Positions 1 to 8,211 of a DNA stretch of 64,000 nucleotides are shown in pieces. Both the position numbers and the translations under genes were made by a program. The notes beneath the pieces were generated by a model. That model saw only the letters and a program-made list of their open reading frames with translations, was not told where the DNA came from and made no database searches. Every line of letters starts with the position of its first letter. Positions within the stretch are counted from its first letter, which is position 1. Origin of the DNA: Phyllobacterium chamaecytisi (lineage in GTDB: Bacteria > Pseudomonadota > Alphaproteobacteria > Rhizobiales > Rhizobiaceae); the NCBI RefSeq assembly GCF_020164455.1, contig NZ_JAIQWW010000022.1:1-64000 (forward strand), read 5' to 3'.

Positions 1-76
1 TCAATCGCACCTGGAGGATTCCAAAGCACGGGAGAAGCTGGCCAAGTATGAAGAGGCATTGGCGCGACTTTCGTGA
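1..76 (+). CDS. C-terminal end of an unidentified protein
   Basis: An open frame enters from the left edge and stops with TGA at 74-76. The last residues read QSHLEDSKAREKLAKYEEAL followed by ARLS, a charged helical tail. Only about 24 residues are visible, so no family can be named. A strong intrinsic terminator follows about 50 bases later, which supports this being a real gene end. Confidence 0.5.
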   Translation, partial: QSHLEDSKAREKLAKYEEALARLS

Positions 77-125
77 ATGGATGGATTCTCGCGTGGGAGA
101 AGCGATATGCGTATTCGATGGGATG

Positions 126-158
126 AAAAGCCCTCGCAACGGGGGTACGAGGGCTTTT
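126..158 (+). terminator. Rho-independent terminator
   Basis: A perfect 11-bp inverted repeat (AAAAGCCCTCG at 126-136, CGAGGGCTTTT at 148-158) encloses an 11-base loop and ends in a T run. It sits just after the truncated first gene and before the PfpI promoter. Confidence 0.85.
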
Positions 159-294
159 CGGGTGGGCTTTCCAAAAGGAAGCACAGTCAGGAGGACAGTG
201 TTTCAGATCCCCGCAATAAAATAAGACATGTCGCCCGCCCTTTCAGCGTCCTCGGAGCGCACATTGGCAGGCTGACAGCCCTACCGCTCCATTT

Positions 295-319
295 GGAACA
301 TTTGTGTTCGTTAAAAGTT
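295..319 (+). promoter_or_regulatory. EcfG-type stress promoter for the PfpI gene
   Basis: GGAAC at 295-299, 16 bases, AGTT at 316-319. The -10 element ends 77 bases before the chosen start at 397. Confidence 0.75.
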
Positions 320-396
320 TCCGACCTGTACAGCACGGCAGAGCTCAGCTCTCGATTGACCGTGCTGACAACATCCTGAACCGAAAGGAACAGCCC

Positions 397-957
397 ATGC
401 CTTCCATCAATGAAGCACGTATCCTTATTCTCGCAACCGATGGCTATGAGCGATCAGAGCTCCGGGTCCCCTACGACGAGTTGCGAAAGCGCGGTGCAGA
501 CGTCAAGATTGCATCCCCGAAAGCAGGTAGCATCAAGAGTTGGGACAAGAAAGATTGGGGCGATACCGTCGATGTGGACCTACTTGCCTCGGAAGCCTCG
601 GTTGACGACTTCGACGCGCTGGTGCTGCCAGGCGGACAGATCAACCCGGATCTTTTGAGACGGGACGACAGCGCCATGCGCATCGTGAAAGACTTCCTGA
701 ACAGCGGCAAGACGGTTGCTGCAATTTGTCATGCGCCATGGCTTCTTGTCGAAGCCGATGCCCTCCGCGGTCGCGATGCGACGTCATACTCGTCGATTAA
801 AACAGACGTTAAAAATGCCGGAGCGAATTGGAAGGACGAGGAAGTGGTGACTGACGAGGGTATTATCACCTCGCGCAGTCCGGACGATCTCCCGGCTTTT
901 GTTTCAAAGATCGTGGAAGAGATCGAAGAAGGGACGCACAAGCGCCGCGCAGCGTGA
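397..957 (+). CDS. DJ-1/PfpI family protein (type 1 glutamine amidotransferase-like, YhbO type)
   Basis: The 186-residue protein is full length for the PfpI/YhbO family, cytoplasmic stress proteins described as proteases or protein/nucleotide deglycases. The nucleophile elbow AICHAPW places the catalytic Cys at residue 111 and His at 112. The LVLPGG strand at about 75-80 and a Glu near residue 19-21 complete the usual site. The ATG at 397 is chosen because AAAGGAA lies just upstream; an in-frame upstream start at 304 would fall inside the promoter. An exact EcfG-type promoter precedes it. Deglycase versus protease activity cannot be decided from sequence. Confidence 0.9.
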   Translation: MPSINEARILILATDGYERSELRVPYDELRKRGADVKIASPKAGSIKSWDKKDWGDTVDVDLLASEASVDDFDALVLPGGQINPDLLRRDDSAMRIVKDFLNSGKTVAAICHAPWLLVEADALRGRDATSYSSIKTDVKNAGANWKDEEVVTDEGIITSRSPDDLPAFVSKIVEEIEEGTHKRRAA

Positions 958-1045
958 CGCGGCGATCACATCCAAGCTGCGGTGATCTCGGCACACCTAC
1001 TTCGGGTGCAGCAGTGAAGCGAAGGCCGCTCTCTGCTGATCAGTT

Positions 1046-1681
1046 CTACGCGCTGATCAATGGGACGAACATCACGGAGTCGAGGTCCTCCGCCTCAAAG
1101 GTGGTTTCGCTTGTGCGCGTTAGTTTGCGAAGCGTCTGGCTCCATTCGTCATGGCCGACTGGCATCACCAGGCGACCACCGATGGTTAACTGCTCCTTCA
1201 GCGCCGGGGGCACCATTGGCCCGCCGGCCGCGACCAGAATGACATCGAAGGGTGCGGCCTCGGGCCATCCCTTCGTGCCGTCACCAATACGCAGATCGAT
1301 ATTGTCGTAGCCGAGATCCCGCAATCGCTTACTCGCAGATTCGCCAAGCGTGCGATGGCGTTCGATGGCAAACACACGCTTGGCGATCTGGCTGGCCACC
1401 GCCGCGGCATAGCCAGATCCTGCCCCCACATCGAGGACCATTTCACCGGGCCTCAGCGCCGCGGCCTCGATCATTCGTGCAACGATGTAGGGCTGTGAGA
1501 TGGTCTGGCCCTCGCCTATGGATAAGGGGCTGTCTTCATAGGCAAGCTCTTCAAGTCGCGGATCGACAAAAGCTTCACGCGGCACACGGCGCATGGCGTG
1601 CAGAATATGAGGATCATTGATCCCGCGCCGGGCGATCTGGACATCGACCATTCGGTTCCGCGCACGGGAGAAATCACGCAT
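1046..1681 (-). CDS. pcm: Protein-L-isoaspartate O-methyltransferase
   Basis: This SAM-dependent enzyme methylates isoaspartyl residues in aged proteins to start their repair. The 211-residue product opens with MRDFSRARNRMVDVQI, typical of the family. It has the GEGQTISQPYIVARM motif (about 56-70) and the SAM motif VLDVGAGSGY (82-91). The frame is open upstream to 1873, but I choose the ATG at 1681 because an EcfG-type promoter (1717-1741) lies within that extension and GGAG precedes the ATG. It is divergent from the gene at 1866. Confidence 0.92.
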   Translation of the reverse strand: MRDFSRARNRMVDVQIARRGINDPHILHAMRRVPREAFVDPRLEELAYEDSPLSIGEGQTISQPYIVARMIEAAALRPGEMVLDVGAGSGYAAAVASQIAKRVFAIERHRTLGESASKRLRDLGYDNIDLRIGDGTKGWPEAAPFDVILVAAGGPMVPPALKEQLTIGGRLVMPVGHDEWSQTLRKLTRTSETTFEAEDLDSVMFVPLISA

Positions 1682-1716
1682 TCCAAGCACTCCGGTAGCG
1701 GTGCATCCAGTTTCCA

Positions 1717-1741
1717 AACGTCGAACGAAGTCGATTGTTCC
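1717..1741 (-). promoter_or_regulatory. EcfG-type stress promoter for pcm
   Basis: On the minus strand GGAAC (1741-1737), 16 bases, CGTT (1720-1717). The -10 element lies 36 bases from the pcm ATG at 1681 and decides that start over the longer open frame. Confidence 0.75.
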
Positions 1742-1865
1742 GGTTTCAGACGGGGGGCTTAAAAGCACGGCAGTGCCGATATTTGGCAACTCGTGGCGGC
1801 CTTCGGGCGTTGCATGCCCAGTATAAATGTCATTGAAGGTTATCATCTTGGTCGACCGTGGTTCC

Positions 1866-2732
1866 ATGAGCAAGGAACGGAAACCGGGGGCGCTGGCCGC
1901 CTTTCCTTACGACCGCATGACCGTTGAACGATTTCGTGAAGCATTTCCGCGTGCACGATGGAACAACGACAAGCGAGCTTGGTTCGTGCCGGGTAAGACG
2001 GCTGTGCGTCGTCTGGACCGTTGGCTGGCACGCGAGGCTGACCAAGCGCTCCCGCACGCCGACGCCAAAGGCCGGGATGCTTATGCGTTTGAGCCGATCA
2101 CCAGCGCTTATCTGGAAGCGGCCGACGATTTGCGTGTTAGAACACCCTATTCGAAGACTGTTATCGAGCAAATGCGGGCTATCCCATGGGCGCACTGGGA
2201 CGAGGAATTGCGGGCGTGGCGCGTTCCGTTCCGATCTTATGAGGAACTGTTGCATCGGTGGACCACCATAGAGGCTGCCGCTCGCCGCAACGAGCCGGAG
2301 GAACGTAAGCGGCGGTTGGGGTTGCAGAGGAATTCGTCCACTTATAAGGCCGCTCAGCTTCGTTATGCCGAACGGCGACGCCGAAGATATCCCCTGCCTA
2401 CCGAAGATCTGCCGCCACTCGAGCGTCCATTGATGACGGAGCGCTATGGCATCGTTGCTTTTACGGAGGTATCCGGGGAGTTGGTCGACCCTGCCTCGCT
2501 GGCGTTGTTTTACCCGCATGCTGCTCTCGGCATGTTCAACTACGTATGGGGCAGATGGCGAGCGCCGACGCTGGCGGAGCTCGTCGCAACGTGGCCTGCT
2601 CGTCGTGTGCCCGAGTTTTTGGAGCGTTCACGCGGATGGTGGCAGCCAACTTTGAGCGAGCTGCGATTGGCACGGCAACGGGCGCGGTCCGTCGAGCGCC
2701 GAAGGCAGCAGTCCGCTAGAATGACCCCGTAA
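1866..2732 (+). CDS. Hypothetical protein with two HARP-like tryptophan motifs
   Basis: The protein has about 288 residues. Two similar motifs, RWNNDKRAWFVP (about 31-42) and HWDEELRAWRVPF (about 110-122), resemble the HARP module of SMARCAL1-type annealing helicases. No helicase or nuclease motifs follow; the rest is basic and arginine-rich, which suggests nucleic-acid binding. The start is uncertain: ATG 1866 or ATG 1827, neither with a good ribosome site. The HARP link is inference from motif shape only. Confidence 0.65.
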   Translation: MSKERKPGALAAFPYDRMTVERFREAFPRARWNNDKRAWFVPGKTAVRRLDRWLAREADQALPHADAKGRDAYAFEPITSAYLEAADDLRVRTPYSKTVIEQMRAIPWAHWDEELRAWRVPFRSYEELLHRWTTIEAAARRNEPEERKRRLGLQRNSSTYKAAQLRYAERRRRRYPLPTEDLPPLERPLMTERYGIVAFTEVSGELVDPASLALFYPHAALGMFNYVWGRWRAPTLAELVATWPARRVPEFLERSRGWWQPTLSELRLARQRARSVERRRQQSARMTP

Positions 2733-2765
2733 TTCTTCTGCATTCCTCGTAGCATGAGGGAAATA

Positions 2766-2787
2766 CCGGCAGCGGTTTGCCTGCCGG
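2766..2787. terminator. Hairpin between convergent genes
   Basis: CCGGCAG (2766-2772) pairs with CTGCCGG (2781-2787) across an 8-base loop, 34 bases after the stop at 2732. It has no T run, so terminator function is tentative. Confidence 0.4.
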
Positions 2788-2800
2788 GACACGAGAAGAA

Positions 2801-2822
2801 AGGCGGGACCATGATCCCGCCT
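2801..2822 (-). terminator. Intrinsic terminator of the cold-shock gene
   Basis: AGGCGGGA (2801-2808) and TCCCGCCT (2815-2822) form an 8-bp perfect stem. On the minus strand it is followed by TTTCTTC, and it lies just past the stop of the cold-shock gene. Confidence 0.65.
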
Positions 2823-2853
2823 CGTTGCTGTTCTGGTATTCGGCTGGGACGGC

Positions 2854-3063
2854 TTAACCTGCACTCAATTGATCGGCAGACATCTTGCCGGATCTGTTAT
2901 CGCGCACCATTTCGTAGTTGATCTTCTGCCCGTCGTTCAGACTGCGCATTCCGGCGCGCTCGACGGCAGAAATATGGACGAAGACATCAGCGCCGCCATC
3001 GTCGGGCTGGATAAACCCGAAACCCTTGGTTGCATTGAACCATTTCACAGTACCTGTTGCCAC
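2854..3063 (-). CDS. CspA-family cold-shock protein
   Basis: A 69-residue single cold-shock domain that binds single-stranded RNA and DNA. RNP1-like [15 protein letters not shown] and RNP2-like DVFVHISA are intact, as is the C-terminal [12 protein letters not shown] segment. The start is GTG at 3063, giving [16 protein letters not shown] lies six bases upstream, while the longer ATG at 3084 lacks a site and adds residues atypical of the family. No EcfG-type promoter is seen. Confidence 0.93.
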   Translation of the reverse strand: MATGTVKWFNATKGFGFIQPDDGGADVFVHISAVERAGMRSLNDGQKINYEMVRDNRSGKMSADQLSAG

Positions 3064-3556
3064 GATGAATCCTCCCGCTAGCAAGTTCGAACAGTATCGT
3101 TATCGTTCGACGCATCCTGTATCAAGCCTTAGAGTCGGAAAGTATGATCTTGCAGTCCCTCCTCTCCTTGAAATCGCGTGTCTTCACCTTCATCGTATCG
3201 ATGTGCTTATAGTGATTAAAGGCAGATCGAGATTGACGCCCTTATGGGCGGCAAAGATCGAATTCGCGTTTCCTGCAAACAGCGTACCGAACTCGAGTCA
3301 GTCGACGTTAATGAACCGATGTCCGACCAAATAGTGACGAGGGAATAGTGCAAGGATATGACTGTCCAAACGCCCTGACGGCAAAACCCAAACTCTGGCA
3401 TAGGCGACTTTTGCCGAAAACGTTTCAGCAAACTCCTCCAGGCGAGTAACTCCTGTCGTGCATTGGTTCTTGTCATGGCACTGACTCGCGGTCGCAACTC
3501 GTCTGCAAAGGTGATAACCATTGCAGCACTCGGATAACGACCGATCAAGGAATGCT
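3064..3556. other. Intergenic region without recognised gene
   Basis: About 490 bases between divergent genes. I see no convincing gene, promoter consensus or repeat here. The cold-shock 5' leader presumably lies at its left end. Confidence 0.5.
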
Positions 3557-3928
3557 ATGAGATCGACTTGCTGCCTTCTACTTGCCGCTGCCCTCGCCGC
3601 TTCGACCTCATGCACGACCCCAGACACGATCCCGGATATTCAAGGCAGTTCCTTTGTCGACAGCAATGTCGCGGCCAACTCTCTCCGGAACTCGGTATAT
3701 GACCAGTGCGGATGGGCCGCGGAGCCTTCAAGTCTCAGAAACTTGGTACCAGGCATTACCGTAGGCCGAGACGGGTTTCAAAGGATAACCAATGCAATTT
3801 GCGCAGCGGCCCGGGGTACGCCGGCCCCAGCCTTACCGGGGGATTCCGTCACGGTTGAGATCGAGAGGACGCTGGTGCGCGGAAGGTTTCTCGAACCGGG
3901 CGAGGCATTTGCGGTTGCGCAAGACTGA
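3557..3928 (+). CDS. Small exported hypothetical protein
   Basis: The product has 123 residues. The N-terminus MRSTCCLLLAAALAAS is a clear signal peptide. It is followed by a Cys in TSC that could be lipidated, although the lipobox is poor because the -3 residue is Ser. The mature part carries SLRNSVYDQCGWA and a C-terminal stretch rich in Val and Glu, with no recognised domain. ATG 3557 is chosen over 3521 because AAGGAA precedes it and the signal peptide then starts at residue 1. Confidence 0.6.
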   Translation: MRSTCCLLLAAALAASTSCTTPDTIPDIQGSSFVDSNVAANSLRNSVYDQCGWAAEPSSLRNLVPGITVGRDGFQRITNAICAAARGTPAPALPGDSVTVEIERTLVRGRFLEPGEAFAVAQD

Positions 3929-4471
3929 GAGTCGAATCCATCCAACGGTACAGGACGCGTGCGTGCCGCCTTCCCAGTCACGGCAGAAACTCGCAACCAG
4001 ACAACTAACGTGCGTCCCGGGCAGTCGCGCGATGAGAAGGATACTGGTCCAGCTCGGATGTTGCGTCATGACCGGCGGACTAAATCAGAAGGTTTATTTG
4101 ACAGGATTTCGGTCTTAGCCCACTCTGATTTCTGTTGTATATCGGGATAATATTGCAACAGAGGCCCGGCGCTTTGGCCATCCTTCGATAAGACTGTCTC
4201 TCGCTGGGCTTCATTGCAACTTAATCTGCCCCTAGCGTATATTTAACAGCTGAAACCTGTGGGCCGGGGAGCAGGACGATTGTTTTGTGTATAGCAAGCC
4301 CGGGCCTTCATCGACATCACTATTATCATCGAAACCGCGATTGGTCCGGAACAAGGACGGAGCCCCTCTAAATTCGAGGTACCCGAGTTAATCCACCTCT
4401 GCATCTCAATTGGGTAGTTGCGTCCTGCCAGATTGTGTCTCATATCCACGGGTTTTGAGGGGATGCTGAAT
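3929..4471. other. Intergenic region, nothing recognised
   Basis: About 540 bases of lower GC content than the flanks. No gene or EcfG-type promoter was found. Confidence 0.5.
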
Positions 4472-4708
4472 ATGACGAAATACGCGGGCCTCACCGACTA
4501 CCTTAAACTTAGGACGGAAGGTGAACTTACTCTGACATTCGATGAGATTGCTGACATCATCGACGGATATCTTCCGAAGTCTGCAGAGCAGTCCCAATAT
4601 TGGGAAGACGCAGCCAAGATGTGCGCGGGGCACAAAGCATCACAAAAAGCTGGCTATAAGACATATCTCGTTCATGGGAACGACAAGGTGCGCTTCGTTC
4701 GAAGTTAA
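4472..4708 (+). CDS. DUF7662-like small protein
   Basis: A 78-residue protein. The opening YAGLTDYLKLR, then LTFDEIADIIDGYLPKSA and a WEDA segment, match the pattern I recall for DUF7662 (short plus LTDYL, LTF-EIE-IIG-LP-SA, W). Function is unknown. GAGGGG lies nine bases before ATG 4472; the ATG at 4463 touches that site and is less likely. Confidence 0.7.
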   Translation: MTKYAGLTDYLKLRTEGELTLTFDEIADIIDGYLPKSAEQSQYWEDAAKMCAGHKASQKAGYKTYLVHGNDKVRFVRS

Positions 4709-4896
4709 GTTTGTTGCGACTCCGATGCTAGGATGGTTGACAAAAATAAACTCACTTGTCTCCTGAGGAACTGAATTCGGCGTGAGGTGCGCTTCCGGAC
4801 GAGGACACCAAGCCGGGGCTCATTTACGCCGTTGACGGTATAGGCTACGCGATAGGCTCTGTTTCATCTACGCTCGTGCCAGTTTGGAGGACTATT

Positions 4897-5217
4897 TTGT
4901 TTGGACATCTATCGATCGCGGCAGTCAGCGCCCTGATGCTTGCAAGCAGCGTGCAATCCACGCCTGAAGCGTCGATCGGCGCGGGCAACCCCTATCCCGT
5001 CAGCAACTACACGTGCGCGGACGGCACGCATCTGGCAGTGCGTCTCCTCGGCGATCGCGCTTCGGTATCCGTCAACGGCGCGACCGCGGTCGATCTGCCC
5101 TCCATGGGATCAGAAGGAACGACCTTTTCGAATGGCCGGCAGACGCTGAGCATCGTGCAGGGGCACCTGTCGTGGGGCGTTGGCCGAGCCATGCCGTCCG
5201 CATGCACCGGCGGTTGA
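4897..5217 (+). CDS. MliC-like periplasmic lysozyme inhibitor
   Basis: The product has 106 residues. A signal peptide (about residues 1-22) is followed by a MliC-type domain beginning NYTCADGTHLAVRLL and ending in a Cys (SACTG), the usual disulfide pair. MliC proteins inhibit C-type lysozyme in the envelope. The start is TTG 4897: GGAGG lies six bases upstream and the signal peptide then begins MFGHLSIAAV. An in-frame GTG at 4876 lies upstream of that site. The usual Trp in the C-terminal motif is conserved in HLSWGVG. Confidence 0.75.
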   Translation: MFGHLSIAAVSALMLASSVQSTPEASIGAGNPYPVSNYTCADGTHLAVRLLGDRASVSVNGATAVDLPSMGSEGTTFSNGRQTLSIVQGHLSWGVGRAMPSACTGG

Positions 5218-5590
5218 GCGTTCTCGTCTTGCGGAACAGCGAGGTGTTCCGCCTATCGCCGAGACGGCCAACTGGTTGCCCGCGCTAGAGGGCGATTTCA
5301 ATTTGACCTTGAGATCCTACCGCCCAACCTCGGTCTCGGACGGAACATACCGCTTGCCGGCCATAAAAGCGCACGGAATGAGTGCGTCATGGCCGAGGCA
5401 GGAACGCTCTAAAGTCAACGCTAATATGATTGCTTTTCAATAGCATAGATGACAATTGGTGGCTTTTGCTACCTAATTCCGCAGTTATTGCGCCGACGAG
5501 ATCGCTGAGAATGTTTCGCGGCAAGGATCTGTGAAGGTGGTGATCGTCCTGACGTCGACATCGGGATTTCATGACGTGTCTTTTTCTTCT

Positions 5591-5615
5591 GGAACAAATT
5601 CTTCTTCTCAGGGTT
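5591..5615 (+). promoter_or_regulatory. EcfG-type stress promoter for the glsB-cyclase operon
   Basis: GGAAC at 5591-5595, 16 bases, GGTT at 5612-5615, 35 bases before the ATG at 5651. Confidence 0.8.
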
Positions 5616-5650
5616 GCATTTTCGACATTGTGTCACATGGAGAATTTGAA

Positions 5651-5914
5651 ATGGAAAATGCCGAAATTGGTTGGATTGCCGCGATCATCATAGGTGGTCT
5701 TGCAGGCTGGTTTGCTGAGATGTTTATGAAAAGCAATACAGGCGTGATCATGAACATCATTTTGGGAATTGTCGGCGCCATCATAGCCAATGCGTTGCTA
5801 TCGTTTTTTGGCGTTACCCTGACGGGGTGGTTGGGCTATTTGGTCGCCGGATTCATCGGCGCGTGTATTCTCATCGCTGTGGGCCGGATGTTTCGAGGAA
5901 CCAGGGCCGTATGA
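5651..5914 (+). CDS. GlsB/YeaQ/YmgE family stress-response membrane protein
   Basis: An 87-residue inner-membrane protein with three hydrophobic segments. It carries the family glycine pattern IIIGGLAGWFAE, NIILGIVGAIIAN and GWLGYLVAGFIGA. Members of this transglycosylase-associated family are induced by acid and general stress. GGAGAA precedes ATG 5651. The stop overlaps a small downstream frame by ATGA, and the genes to 7317 follow without a gap, so it is the first gene of an operon. A decayed copy lies at 47409-47620. Confidence 0.92.
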   Translation: MENAEIGWIAAIIIGGLAGWFAEMFMKSNTGVIMNIILGIVGAIIANALLSFFGVTLTGWLGYLVAGFIGACILIAVGRMFRGTRAV

Positions 5915-6042
5915 AACAACCACAGCACTTGGCCCGGTTGCAGGAGATTGCGACGGGTTTACTTAGCGGGGCCGATCAGGCCACGGGTTTTTTCCAGAAC
6001 AATACAGGATTGATCAATGCAAATCGACCCCACGTCCAATGA
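5911..6042 (+). CDS. Small open frame coupled to glsB
   Basis: A 43-residue frame (MKQPQHLARLQEIATGLLSG onward) overlaps the glsB stop by ATGA and overlaps the start of the next gene. No family is recognised. It may be a real coupled peptide or the 5' part of the next gene separated by a frameshift. Confidence 0.35.
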   Translation: MKQPQHLARLQEIATGLLSGADQATGFFQNNTGLINANRPHVQ

Positions 6043-6367
6043 AGATGAATTCGAAAATGGAAGCGACACCTACCTGGTTGACCAGGTTCTTGAACAGCGC
6101 AAGAAAGACCCGGGCGAAGCAATATCGCAATACAAACCTATGTCGGATCAACTGGCGGCACTCCGGGCGGAGATTGGCCGTCTCGCCGAGTCGGCAAGTC
6201 TTATCGCTGAGGAAGCAAGCGCAATCGTGGCCCAAGCGCCAGCACGGTTACGTTCCGAGGGAGAAAGACAATTTCATAAGCGCCCTGTGATCTCACTGCT
6301 GGCAATCGGCATTTTGAGCTTCCGTCTTACCCGGGCGCTCCTTGGCAGGTCTTACAGGATGAGATGA
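6017..6367 (+). CDS. Membrane-anchored helical protein (ElaB/YqjD-like layout)
   Basis: A 116-residue protein: an acidic N-terminus, a coiled-coil-like Ala/Glu region (LRAEIGRLAESASLIAEEAS, about 49-68), then one C-terminal hydrophobic segment ISLLAIGILSFRL followed by basic residues. This layout resembles DUF883/ElaB ribosome- or membrane-anchored stress proteins, but sequence identity is not evident. Its stop overlaps the cyclase start by ATGA, so the two are translationally coupled. Confidence 0.6.
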   Translation: MQIDPTSNEDEFENGSDTYLVDQVLEQRKKDPGEAISQYKPMSDQLAALRAEIGRLAESASLIAEEASAIVAQAPARLRSEGERQFHKRPVISLLAIGILSFRLTRALLGRSYRMR

Positions 6368-7317
6368 CCATCATGGAGGCACCCCCGCTTGAACGCAAGC
6401 TTGTTGCAATTCTGGCAGCTGATGTCGAAGGGTATTCGCGATTAATGCATCGGGATGAAGAGGCAGCTCTCGCAACACTATCGTCGCACCGTTCAATCAT
6501 CGACGCTATAATCGTTCAGGGCCGTGGAGAAATCTCCGGTACGGCGGGCGACAGCGTTCTGGCAGAGTTCGCCAGCGTCGTCGATGCCGTTCATTCCGCC
6601 GTATCAATCCAGCAAGCCCTGACCAAAGCCAACGCCGCTTTACCCCAGGACCGGAGAATGATGTTGCGCATCGGCATTAATGTTGGCGATGTGATGGTGA
6701 AGGATGACGGGATATTTGGAGACGGTGTCAATGTTGCCGCTCGGCTCGAGGCAATGGCGGAGCCTGGTAGCATCTCCGTGACCAGAGGAGTGCGTGATCA
6801 TCTGCGCGATAGGATGGACTATGAATTCGAAGACCTTGGAGAGCATACAGTTAAGAATATTACTCGGCCCGTCCGGGTGTTCCGTGTCAAGTTCGATCCG
6901 AACGCTACTTCCCCACTCCCGATATCGGAACCTGCTGATGGAAAGTCCAGTATTCAATTAACGGATATGGACGCCACTTCAGAAGGTCGCGGTGCCGATC
7001 CAGTCGAACTTGAATTTTGGAAATCGGTGGAATCGAGCGGTGATCACGAAGAGTATCGGGCGTATCTACAACAATATCCGGATGGCGACTTCACTGCTCT
7101 TGCGAAAACGCGTTTGGCAAAGCCGACTGCAGCCAAACCAGATGTGGCGGCTGACAGGGAGGTCGAGCTCGAATTCTGGGCTTCTATCAAAGATGGCGAC
7201 GTCGCGGCCAGTTTTGAGGCCTATTTGGAGAAATACCCCGAGGGAGAGTTTAAGGCTCTCGCTGAAATCCGGTTGGCCGAGCTGTCTGGATTCCAAAATC
7301 AACGGGACAATGGATAA
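6364..7317 (+). CDS. Class III adenylate/guanylate cyclase with C-terminal repeats
   Basis: The 317-residue protein starts with a class III catalytic domain (about 10-175). Metal-binding Asp20 lies in LAADVEGYSRLMH and Asp63 in GTAGDSVLAEF; RIGINVGDV and GDGVNVAARLEA follow. There is no membrane or sensory domain. Two roughly 36-residue repeats follow (about 214-252 and 267-306), each with ELEFW, AYL--YP-G-F and ALA--RLA. They look like helical protein-binding repeats, so the partner may deliver the signal. It is the last gene of a stress-promoter operon. A cAMP product is more likely than cGMP but not proved. Confidence 0.88.
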   Translation: MTIMEAPPLERKLVAILAADVEGYSRLMHRDEEAALATLSSHRSIIDAIIVQGRGEISGTAGDSVLAEFASVVDAVHSAVSIQQALTKANAALPQDRRMMLRIGINVGDVMVKDDGIFGDGVNVAARLEAMAEPGSISVTRGVRDHLRDRMDYEFEDLGEHTVKNITRPVRVFRVKFDPNATSPLPISEPADGKSSIQLTDMDATSEGRGADPVELEFWKSVESSGDHEEYRAYLQQYPDGDFTALAKTRLAKPTAAKPDVAADREVELEFWASIKDGDVAASFEAYLEKYPEGEFKALAEIRLAELSGFQNQRDNG

Positions 7318-7345
7318 TTTTCCTCGCTTTGGCATAATCCCCACA

Positions 7346-7475
7346 AGCGTTGTTACAAAGCCGACATTGAAAGGAGCAGGCAACCATTCACCTATGTCAT
7401 CCTTCTCGTCCTGTTTGGGGTGGTCGTTCTGTTCACTGCTTGGTTGCCGATGCGGCTTAAGAACTTTTCGACGAC
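7346..7475 (+). pseudogene. Truncated copy of the antiporter 5' end
   Basis: This stretch matches 13909-14030, the leader and first codons of the cation/proton antiporter. It includes AAGCGTTGT, AGGAG and codons for TYVILLVLFGVVVLFTAWLP. Most differences inside the codons are synonymous. Homology ends after the lysine codon at about 7460, and a stop follows. Two bases are missing next to the ATT that starts the intact gene, so it is a dead fragment. Confidence 0.75.
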
Positions 7476-7522
7476 GCCGTCATCATGATTTCATGGCGGA
7501 GGGCTCAGCTGATTGATGGCGT

Positions 7523-8193
7523 TTAGGCCCCCCACCTTTTAGCGATCGCCAGTGAAATACCGACGAGACACATGGTGAGCGGCACCCACCAAACGGGATC
7601 CCTTATGGTGAAAAGCGTGACGCTGCTGCTAACGAGCCAGAGCGTCGGGATAATGAACAACAGGAAGTCGTAGCGGTGCTCGGTTGATGCCAGAAACCCG
7701 ATCGTCGCGATCGCGGTCGGATCGGGCATTATGCCGAAGACTTCCGCAGTTCCCAATCCCGACCTGCAATCAACGACAGGCCGGGATAGATCAGGACAGC
7801 CACTGCCATTACGATCAGCCCTGCGAAACCGCCCGCCAATGACGCTCCCGTTCTGCGCGGGATAACCTGAACGGCGAGCAAAAGGATCGCCTGAGCCACA
7901 AAGCCACAAGCGGCGTATGTGGCTGCCCAGTTGATGCTTGACAGACGCGACCAGAGATAGGCCCAACCGACTAGCAGCCAAAGCGCAGCCAGAACCGTCG
8001 CAACGATCCTACTCGCATTCGGCCGAGCACGCGCGAGCAAGCAAACGAGGCCTACACCCACCAGTAACATCAGAATCTGAAGTGGCCAAAGGGCGAGGTT
8101 ATAGCTCTCGATCTGCCTGAAAAATACCCGAGGCGAAAACATAAAAAACTCGGAAGGCAATATGACCACCACTCCGTCACAAGGCATCCTCAT
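7523..8193 (-). pseudogene. DUF6064 membrane protein, frameshifted
   Basis: The first part (8193 to about 7740) encodes SEFFMFSPRVFFRQIESYN and several membrane helices. It ends at GRDWELR. The rest, in another frame, continues VFGIMPDPTAIATIGFL to the end at 7523, which is the conserved C-terminal motif of DUF6064. One added G in the run at about 7741-7748 would join them. The start of the protein is not well defined. Either a recent mutation or a sequencing error is possible. Function of DUF6064 is unknown. Confidence 0.75.
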
Positions 8194-8211
8194 TCGGGCG
8201 ATTGACAGCCA

